The notes under the pieces: generated by a model | What the model saw: only the letters and a program-made list of their open reading frames with translations | Databases searched by the model: none | What the model was told of the DNA's origin: nothing | Position numbers and translations under genes: made by a program | Assembly: GCA_965201045.1 (NCBI GenBank) | Contig: OZ241746.1 | Location: 4,216,001-4,280,000 of the forward strand | DNA: 64,000 nucleotides | Source: JAPORK01 sp026710285 | GTDB taxonomy: Bacteria > Pseudomonadota > Gammaproteobacteria > Pseudomonadales > Endozoicomonadaceae | Direction: 5' to 3' | In this document: positions 57,162 to 64,000 of the stretch, in pieces | Layout of the letters: each line of letters opens with the position of its first letter | Numbering within the stretch: the first letter of the stretch is position 1

Positions 57162-58553
57162 TTACTGAACTCCATTGATCAGCATATTGTAAAAAAACAT
57201 ACAGATAAACCCTGTTAGTATCGGAATAAAAATTTTTTTAACCACATGAATGGGATCTATCTTAGCTATTCCGGCACAAACAATAACAACACCGGCAATA
57301 GGAGAAACGGTACGTCCTAAAGAAGAAGCGAAATGACTGGGAACCAACATGCTGACAGCCTGCATATCAAATTGCGCAGCGATATCAGGAATTAAAGGGG
57401 CAAGAGAAAGAAAAGGCGCATTACCTGAACCGGTCATGATTCCTACAATAAAAATAACACAGGCAAAGATAATCGTCATAATGCTACCGTTTAACCCCAT
57501 CTGAATAACACTATTGACCAGCATGTTGACAGCACCGATTTTAGTTAATCCATAGGAAAATATACTGGCTGCAACAATCAGAGTAACTACAGGCCAAAAT
57601 TTAGCCATGCCATCAATAAAATGTTTCCATCCATCCAGCCCTTTCTTCACACTCTTAATACGTAAGCTATGGATGACAATGACAATAAAAAGGGTTAAAA
57701 ATACCGCAACAATTACATTCATATAATAATTAAACGAGATAAAATAGGTGTCAGTGATTTTATTAAACAACAAGACCCAAATAAACAGAAAAACAGGAAA
57801 GATAGCATAATAACCAGGTGCTTCTGGTGTTTTTGCATCAATGGTTTCTCTGCTCCCTTTTTCAGGTGGACACATGGCTTTTTTATCGGTAAAACGCAGC
57901 CATAAATAGTTACTCATTGCAATAGTTGCCATGGTCAACAGTACGATAAGCAGACGATGTCTTACAAAATATTCCATTGCATCCATATTTAAAAGATTGC
58001 CAGCACAGATGGTAGGGACAATTAAAGGTCCAAACTCCAGTGATGTACCGGCCACAATAACACCCGTGGCAGTATAGCGGTTTATTCCAAGCTTTCTCAG
58101 CAGAGGATACTCAGTAACCATCAGCAGCATTCCTAATGCGGCTGCACTAGTGATAACCATAGAGAGAAATTGGTTAAGAAAAAAGAAGCCCGTTAATAAA
58201 ATATAGGGGTTGCTGACTTTTTTGAATAATACTAAAGAGACTCTCACTAAAGCCTGAGAAGCACCAATGTGGAGCATATAGGCGGAAAAACCACCTACAG
58301 CCATAATAGCCAGTCCAATCTCAATAACCCGATGGGCAAAAGCACCTTTTAGAAGTTCAAACAGATTGAACAAAAAATACCCTGTATCCTGGACGTTGCC
58401 CGGTGCTTGATGCATGATATCTACACCATACAATGCAGCTATACTGAGAAGAAAAAAACCGGCTAAAATCAATGAGACTTGCATTTCAAGCCGTCTGATA
58501 AGCACATAAACTACAAAAGCTAAAGCAATAACAACTGAAAGCACTATCACCAC
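57162..58553 (-). CDS. dcuC: C4-dicarboxylate transporter, DcuC family
   Basis: A 463-residue membrane protein of about twelve hydrophobic segments and a GTG start (AAGG upstream). It has DcuC-type features: N-terminal RRLEMQVSLILAGFFLL, an IEIGLAIMAVGGFSAYM segment, TSAAALGMLLMVTEYPLL, and the paired re-entrant loop motifs GIMTGSGNAPFLSLAPLIP and HFASSLGRTVSPIAGVVIV. DcuC exchanges or exports succinate and other C4 acids, mainly in anaerobic growth. No regulator is adjacent. Confidence 0.88.
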   Translation of the reverse strand: MVIVLSVVIALAFVVYVLIRRLEMQVSLILAGFFLLSIAALYGVDIMHQAPGNVQDTGYFLFNLFELLKGAFAHRVIEIGLAIMAVGGFSAYMLHIGASQALVRVSLVLFKKVSNPYILLTGFFFLNQFLSMVITSAAALGMLLMVTEYPLLRKLGINRYTATGVIVAGTSLEFGPLIVPTICAGNLLNMDAMEYFVRHRLLIVLLTMATIAMSNYLWLRFTDKKAMCPPEKGSRETIDAKTPEAPGYYAIFPVFLFIWVLLFNKITDTYFISFNYYMNVIVAVFLTLFIVIVIHSLRIKSVKKGLDGWKHFIDGMAKFWPVVTLIVAASIFSYGLTKIGAVNMLVNSVIQMGLNGSIMTIIFACVIFIVGIMTGSGNAPFLSLAPLIPDIAAQFDMQAVSMLVPSHFASSLGRTVSPIAGVVIVCAGIAKIDPIHVVKKIFIPILTGFICMFFYNMLINGVQ

Positions 58554-59225
58554 TATAATCCTTATTATCCCTTATTTAAAATAGACGTTCTGCTTTGATT
58601 TGCTATAAAAAAATCAGACAGCTAAAAGGGTAAACAAGCGATTTGATCTTTTTAAAATTTATATGTTGTGCTAATTGTTGCCATAAAACTTAAGCTGCAA
58701 GCAGGCTTACAGATATTGGATGTAAAAATGTGTGCGTTTTAATAATATTTTCACTTCAGCATATACAAATTTTTCAGGCATACTCCCCGCCATAAATTAA
58801 CAAAGAATCATTGCAGCAAAGTCAAAAAGAACGTCTGCCATAACAAACGCTTGCTATTTTAACAGTTTATAGCGTATAAGTCCACCTATTTATTCCCTTA
58901 AATACAATCAGTGCATAATCAAACATCTGCAAAGACATCAGTCAATTTTTTTATGCACACGCAATAATTTTTAAGCAACAAAGGTATACAGTACTTCTGT
59001 AGTAAAACCTGAATTACTTTAGTAATCAATTGTTTAACAAATAAAAGCTACGACTATCAGAAGATAACACTCTGAATTAAAAAGAAAAATATTTTTGCTA
59101 CGGGAATCTTGAGCAAATATGCTATGATCCGGATATTGATATATTTTATGATATGCTTTAATCTTTCGTTTAATTAACATATGATTAGCAAATTTTTATC
59201 TTAAGTAACAAGTAAGACAATCCCT
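58554..59225. other. Intergenic region between dcuC and mutS
   Basis: About 670 AT-rich bases between divergent genes. It should hold both promoters. No gene, repeat or clear operator was recognised. Confidence 0.5.
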
Positions 59226-61820
59226 ATGACGCTGACAACTTCCTCAAAAAACAGACAACACACCCCAATGATGCAGCAATACCTAAGCATTAAACGTGAA
59301 CATTCTGAGCAATTATTGTTTTATCGTATGGGAGATTTTTATGAACTTTTTTATGATGACGCAAAAAAAGCAGCTCATCTTTTAGATATTACCCTGACTT
59401 TCAGGGGACACTCCGGCGGAGAACCAATCCCTATGGCAGGTGTTCCTTACCATGCTGCTGAAGGCTATCTTGCACGTCTGGTTAAGCTGGGTGAATCCGT
59501 GGCTATTTGTGAGCAGACAGGTAATCCTGCTGAAAGCAAAGGACCGGTTGAAAGAAAAGTAGTCCGTATCATTACTCCGGGCACCATTAGCGATGAAGCT
59601 TTACTGGAAGAGAAAACCAATAACTGGCTTGCTGCCATTGACATTAACAAACAAAGACACTATGGGTTGGCTGTACTCGATATTACCAGTGGTGAATTTC
59701 ATGTTACAGAAATCAACAGTATACAAAACCTATTAAGCGAACTACAACGCCTTAATCCGGCAGAACTATTGTTAAATGAAAATCATGATTATCCTGCTGA
59801 AATCACCCAAAGAAGAGGCGCTCACTTTCAGGCTCCCTGGCATTTTGATTATGATAACGCCTATGATATTCTGCTGAAACAATTTCAAACTCAGAGCCTT
59901 GATGGATTTGGCTGTGGTTATCTGTCGGTGGGCATCAGTGCAGCCGGTTGTTTATTACAGTATGCTAAAGAGACACAAAGAGCGCCTCTGCCCCATATTC
60001 GTACACTACATCCGCAGCGTTGGGAAAATTTTGTCTTGCTTGATGCTGCCACCCAAAGAAACCTGGAGTTAGTCGTTAATCTGCGTGGTGAGAAAAAAAA
60101 CACCCTGCTGTCTGTGCTCGATACCAATACCACAGCAATGGGCAGTCGGTTATTGCATCGCTGGATCAGCCAGCCACTTCGTGATATAGCGACCATTGAA
60201 TTACGCCAGCAGAGCATCGACAGCTTATTACACAACTATCAATTTGAACCGCTCCGGGAAATATTAAAAGGCATTGGTGATATTGAACGTATTCTCAGCC
60301 GTATTGCTTTACGCTCTGCCCGCCCACGGGATCTTGCCCGTCTGGGTGATTCACTGGCAAAACTTCCTGAATTACAAGCCTCATTAAGTTCACTGAGCAG
60401 TGAAAAACTGATCAGACTGGCACTTGATATTAGCGAACATCCTGAACTGGTTCATGTATTGCAGCGGGCTATTTGTGAAAATCCACCCGCATTAATTCGT
60501 GACGGCGGTGTTATTAAAGAAGGTTATGATGCTGAACTGGATGAACTGCGTTCAATGAGTCTCAATGCCGGTGAATATCTGATTCAGCTAGAACAGCGTG
60601 AAAAAGAACGTACCGGACTGGCTACGCTGAAAGTAGGTTATAACCGGGTCCATGGTTACTATATTGAAATCAGTCGGCGTGAAGCTGAGCAGGCACCTGC
60701 TGATTATATCCGTCGCCAGACACTTAAAAATACCGAAAGATTCATTATACCGGAACTGAAATCTTTTGAAGATAAAGCACTTTCTGCTAAAAGCCGGGCG
60801 CTGGCAAGAGAAAAATATCTGTATGAAAATCTGTTGGATAAACTGGCAGAACAACTGGCATCTTTGCAGCTGGCATCGGTATCGCTGGCAGAACTGGATG
60901 TGTTGGCTACCCTGGCAGAGCGTGCTGACAAATTAAACTTCACCCGACCTATATTAAAGAATGAAAAGGGTGTTTATATTACCGATGGTCGCCATCCCGT
61001 AGTAGAGCAGATGTTAAAAGAACCTTTCATTGCCAACAGTACAACGTTGGATGATAGCAGACAAATGTTAATTATTACTGGACCTAACATGGGGGGTAAA
61101 TCCACCTATATGCGCCAATGCGCTATCATCACATTATTAGCGCACACTGGTAGTTATGTTCCGGCAACTAAAGCAATTATTGGTATAACAGACCGCATTT
61201 TTACCCGTATTGGTTCCTCTGATGATTTGGCTGGAGGTCGTTCAACTTTTATGGTAGAGATGACGGAAACCGCCAATATTCTCAATAATGCCACTAAAAA
61301 TTCTCTGGTATTAATGGATGAAATTGGTCGCGGAACCAGCACTTTTGATGGATTATCGCTGGCCTGGTCCACAGCACATTATCTGGCTACACAGATCGGT
61401 GCACTGACACTTTTTGCTACGCACTACTTTGAGCTAACACACCTGCCTGATGAGATTAATACAGTGGTCAATGTTCATTTAACTGCAACAGAACATGGTG
61501 ATAAAATTGTCTTTTTACACCATGTACAGGAAGGACCTGCCAGTCAGAGCTACGGATTACAGGTTGCACAATTGGCCGGCGTACCTCATCATGTTATTGA
61601 CCAGGCACGCAGAAAATTACTGTCGCTTGAGCAGGGACAACTGCATACACCACCTGCGACGCAGCGAAAACAGCGCAAAGTTGAACAGACACAACAGGAT
61701 CTTTTTGCCACAGCCGCTCCTCATCCAGTAGTGACGCACCTAGAAGCAGTTATACCTGATGAGCTCTCACCCAAAGAAGCACAGGCGATACTGTATCAGT
61801 TAAAAGATCTGCTTTCTTAG
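59226..61820 (+). CDS. mutS: DNA mismatch repair protein MutS
   Basis: An 864-residue mismatch-recognition ATPase. The N-terminal mismatch-binding domain has the F-x-E motif (GDFYELFYDDA) near residue 40. Connector, lever and clamp domains follow. The ATPase has Walker A GPNMGGKSTYMRQ near residue 619, DDLAGGRSTFMVEM, Walker B LVLMDEIGRGTSTFDGLSL, and the ATHYFELTHL segment. A C-terminal tetramerisation-type end is present. It looks intact, so the strain is not an obvious mutS mutator. mutL is not in the window. Confidence 0.96.
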   Translation: MTLTTSSKNRQHTPMMQQYLSIKREHSEQLLFYRMGDFYELFYDDAKKAAHLLDITLTFRGHSGGEPIPMAGVPYHAAEGYLARLVKLGESVAICEQTGNPAESKGPVERKVVRIITPGTISDEALLEEKTNNWLAAIDINKQRHYGLAVLDITSGEFHVTEINSIQNLLSELQRLNPAELLLNENHDYPAEITQRRGAHFQAPWHFDYDNAYDILLKQFQTQSLDGFGCGYLSVGISAAGCLLQYAKETQRAPLPHIRTLHPQRWENFVLLDAATQRNLELVVNLRGEKKNTLLSVLDTNTTAMGSRLLHRWISQPLRDIATIELRQQSIDSLLHNYQFEPLREILKGIGDIERILSRIALRSARPRDLARLGDSLAKLPELQASLSSLSSEKLIRLALDISEHPELVHVLQRAICENPPALIRDGGVIKEGYDAELDELRSMSLNAGEYLIQLEQREKERTGLATLKVGYNRVHGYYIEISRREAEQAPADYIRRQTLKNTERFIIPELKSFEDKALSAKSRALAREKYLYENLLDKLAEQLASLQLASVSLAELDVLATLAERADKLNFTRPILKNEKGVYITDGRHPVVEQMLKEPFIANSTTLDDSRQMLIITGPNMGGKSTYMRQCAIITLLAHTGSYVPATKAIIGITDRIFTRIGSSDDLAGGRSTFMVEMTETANILNNATKNSLVLMDEIGRGTSTFDGLSLAWSTAHYLATQIGALTLFATHYFELTHLPDEINTVVNVHLTATEHGDKIVFLHHVQEGPASQSYGLQVAQLAGVPHHVIDQARRKLLSLEQGQLHTPPATQRKQRKVEQTQQDLFATAAPHPVVTHLEAVIPDELSPKEAQAILYQLKDLLS

Positions 61821-61858
61821 TTTTGTTGTGTTGCTTTTACCAAAGCGTTATTTTTGTA

Positions 61859-61883
61859 GAAATGGCAGCGTGCCTGTCATTTC
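61859..61883 (+). terminator. Hairpin after mutS
   Basis: GAAATGGCAG pairs with CTGTCATTTC, with one mismatch and a short loop, 39 bases after the mutS stop. There is no T-run, so terminator function is uncertain. Confidence 0.5.
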
Positions 61884-62064
61884 CGGCTTACCGGATCAGA
61901 TTTACTTGTGCAGCCCCTGCAAAATTAAACATTGCTTTATCGTGTTATGAGATAACCCATTAACTAAATCATATAATACTTTGATATTTTGTGGGTTTAT
62001 CTGCATGATACATTGTGCGTCGCTCTTATTCAGAAGCTGACATGCATACACACAGAATTAAACA

Positions 62065-63100
62065 CTACCCCTGATACCCAAAATCAAATTTTATACCAGA
62101 CACTTGAGCATTGCGCAATTTATTTAATTGGTCTTCAGAAAGACCGCAGCGGTCTAAAGATATATACCCATTTAACTTCAAAACATTGAATTTAATTTTT
62201 GTATAGCCACTTGATAACAGTGATTTCTGATAAAGTGAATCCAGTATTTTCAAGTCAGATAGGTATAGTACGTTGGTAATTTGATCCTTGTCCCATTTGC
62301 GTAATGTTATCTGGCAGTGATCTCAGATTGCTACAGCGGGCCAGATCTATATTCCCTTTCACTATCTCCCGGAGATTATCCGTCAACGATGTCAGATTGG
62401 AGCATCTCGCTAAAATCAGATTTTTATTCACCCGCAGATCCTTCGGTATTGATACCAGATTTTCGCAACATCTCAGACTCACATCCCCTCCTACGCTTAC
62501 GCCAGCTGGCAGCTCTTGCAGATTTATGCATCTATCCAGAATCAAGTTACCTTTTACCTTTAGACCAGTTGGCAGCGATATTAGATTTTCGCAATCACTC
62601 AGGTCCAGCTTCGCTTTTACCTCCATGTTATCTCGAAGTGATCCCAGATTACTACAGCGGCTCAGATCTATACTCCCTCCTACCTCCATGTCATCCGGAA
62701 GCGATTGCAGATTTATGCAACCGGTAACGCACAGATCACCTTTTACCTTCAAACCAGCCGGTAACGATTTCAGACAACAGTTGGAAAGTTCCAAAGTATT
62801 CAAATTTAAATTTGCCGGCAGCGATGGCAAATTCTCGAGATTCTCCAGATGCAGATACCCTGACTTTGCACTAAGGATACAATCCCTAGCTTTTCTAATA
62901 TCGTCCGCACATTCTGGGTTTTTCTCTATTTCCCGATCAGCCCAGCCATTAATCTCTTTTGCCGTTGGGTGATTTTTCAGACCCAGACTCTCTTTAAAAT
63001 CAACCTCTTTTTCCATTTCTTGTTTTGCTTTTCCTGCTTTTCCTGCTTTTCCTGTTACTAACTTTATTAATACGTTATAAAATTTTTTGATTGGATTCAT
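62065..63100 (-). pseudogene. Leucine-rich-repeat effector-like protein with a 1-nt frameshift
   Basis: The main frame (62255-63100, 281 codons) has a helical N-terminus with GKAGKAGKAK repeats, then about eight LRRs of the form L-x-S/E-LP-x-x-L-x-V-x-G-x-L-x-L-x-x-C-x-N-L. It stops soon after SLPDNITQ. Removing one T from TTT at 62296-62298 joins it to WDKDQITNVLYLSDLKILDS and a final LRR cap ending at 62065 (344 residues in all). The LRR type is like bacterial IpaH/YopM-class effectors. The ATG has no Shine-Dalgarno of its own but overlaps the upstream leader ORF stop (ATGA), suggesting translational coupling. Confidence 0.75.
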
Positions 63101-63289
63101 GCAGTAGTTAAAAAAGAACTTAATAATCCGGTTATGAATTTAAAAGGACCCCAACTTCTATGCTGCTGAGACTTAGCAGCATAATCTTTAACAGCGCATC
63201 CAGGCATACTAGCCGAAAGGTTTTTGCTGTTAGTTAAATTTTCCATCACTTGTGGTTTACTGACAGGGGGGTGAATTAATAAAGTCCAT
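63097..63289 (-). pseudogene. Small leader ORF with a frameshift at a C6 tract
   Basis: A strong AAGGA precedes the ATG at 63289. The frame begins MDFINSPP and hits a stop soon after a run of six C (plus-strand G run 63266-63271). With one C fewer it continues VSKPQVMENLTNSKNLSAS and onward to ...FITGLLSSFLTTA, about 63 residues, and its stop overlaps the LRR start. It may be a small coupled gene, phase-variable by the C-tract, decayed, or affected by a sequencing error. An internal ATG (MENLTN) could also start a 49-residue product. Confidence 0.5.
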
Positions 63290-63360
63290 TGTTTTTCCTT
63301 TTATACCGTTTAATGAAATGTGTCTGAGTGGCAGAAATGAAGGTATTACCAGCATCAATA

Positions 63361-63786
63361 TTATGCCTGAATACCACCAGCGGCAGAAGAAATTCCACTC
63401 ATGCCCTGCTTAATCAGATCGGCAACATAGCAAAGACAACCACCAAACTGTTCTGCTGATTGTTGAAAATTCTGTGGGGTAATATTAGCCAGAAGGATAC
63501 GTTGATGAAGATAGTAATGTTGTGTTTCCTCATCAATACTCAGACAGGCACGTTCATCACGGATAAATCCTGTACTGCGGGTTAACAAAAGGTTATTTGC
63601 CACTGCTTGATCCCGAGTATTTTCAGCAATTTTTCCAAGATCAGCTTCCAGCCATATACACTTATTTCTGCTATAACAAAAAACATCGTGATCACCAAAT
63701 ATCAGCGTGTAGCGACCCTTTTCTTCTGTTAACGAATCCAGATGATTGTTTTTTGCAAACTGTGTCATTAATGCTTTAAAATCCAT
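63361..63786 (-). CDS. CesT-family type III secretion chaperone
   Basis: A 141-residue acidic protein of the size and order typical of class I chaperones: an N-terminal helix (FKALMTQFAKNNHLDSLT), strands including YTLIFGDHDVFCYSRNKCIWLEADLG (in parts), and a C-terminal helix (FQQSAEQFGGCLCYVADLIK). Such chaperones dimerise and bind effector secretion regions. It lies 71 bases upstream of the leader ORF and the LRR gene in the same direction, forming a chaperone-effector cassette. The secretion apparatus itself is not in the window. Confidence 0.8.
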   Translation of the reverse strand: MDFKALMTQFAKNNHLDSLTEEKGRYTLIFGDHDVFCYSRNKCIWLEADLGKIAENTRDQAVANNLLLTRSTGFIRDERACLSIDEETQHYYLHQRILLANITPQNFQQSAEQFGGCLCYVADLIKQGMSGISSAAGGIQA

Positions 63787-64000
63787 ACAGAGATACTCTT
63801 TGAATTTTTTTATTAATAATATGATGAGTGAATTATTAACTACAATGAGATGATGTTATTATCTGCCACAGAATTATATTCTGAAGTTTAAAAAACGACT
63901 CACTGGTGGTATAAAAGCAGACAATATACAGGCTAACTATAACGGTAAATATTACCAACAAAGCATAACCCTATGGTTGAAAAACGTTGATTATACCACC

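Noticed and set aside
63029..63056. 9-bp CTTTTCCTG repeats in the LRR gene as a phase-variation site
   Set aside because: The unit is a multiple of three, so changes would alter the GKA repeat length but not the frame.
1..64000. tRNA, rRNA and CRISPR arrays
   Set aside because: A scan for T-loop strings, rRNA cores and regularly spaced short direct repeats found none. The only regular array is the 54-bp coding repeat at 18797.

Overview
The window is AT-rich (low GC throughout, with long AT-rich intergenic stretches) and carries single-copy housekeeping genes of gammaproteobacterial type: the secB-grxC-rhodanese cluster, zapA with its TIGR02449 partner, rmf, a UbiF-type hydroxylase, uup, trmJ and fieF. 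Several features point to life with, or inside, a eukaryotic host. They include a CesT-type type III secretion chaperone beside a leucine-rich-repeat protein, several orphan effector-like proteins, a UhpC-type hexose-phosphate carrier, an SbmA/BacA-like transporter, and many insertion sequences, MITEs and decayed genes. I cannot name the species. An Endozoicomonas-like or other host-associated gammaproteobacterium is a low-confidence inference. No tRNA, rRNA or CRISPR array was seen.

Layout. 0.7-7.1 kb is a tight leucine/isovalerate catabolism operon (liuABCDE). 7.1-14 kb is gene-poor and full of mobile DNA: an IS5-family element interrupted by a 257-bp MITE, an IS1634-family element, further MITEs, plus rmf and a DUF6482-like gene. 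14-19 kb holds a membrane-anchored methyltransferase-like protein, a large orphan effector-like protein, fieF, and a two-TM protein ending in tandem 18-residue PPxY repeats. 19.5-26.8 kb carries folE, ubiF-like, tdh, recJ and folD. 27-32 kb has another effector-like orphan, decayed gene remnants, a ZIP transporter and a 1.9-kb MITE-bearing gap. 32-48.6 kb is housekeeping: rnr, secB-grxC-yibN, zapA, DUF368, ftsY, ffh, ypjD-like, uhpC-like, a WcaJ-type sugar transferase and smpB. 48.8-55.7 kb is a duplicated locus: two paralogous HTH-array proteins, each next to a copy of uup, one intact and one a pseudogene. 55.8-61.8 kb holds an SbmA-like gene, dcuC and mutS. 62-63.8 kb is a CesT chaperone, a small leader ORF and an LRR gene; the last two both carry apparent 1-nt frameshifts.

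How the parts relate. The liu operon turns isovaleryl-CoA into acetoacetate plus acetyl-CoA. The UhpC-like, DcuC, ZIP and SbmA-like proteins fit nutrient, metal and peptide exchange with a host. The chaperone and effector-like genes imply a type III secretion system encoded elsewhere. The most distinctive material is the pair of proteins with four to five tandem helix-turn-helix-like units behind a shared secretion-signal-like N-terminus, the PPxY repeat protein, and at least four families of short non-autonomous elements, some with clear target-site duplications.
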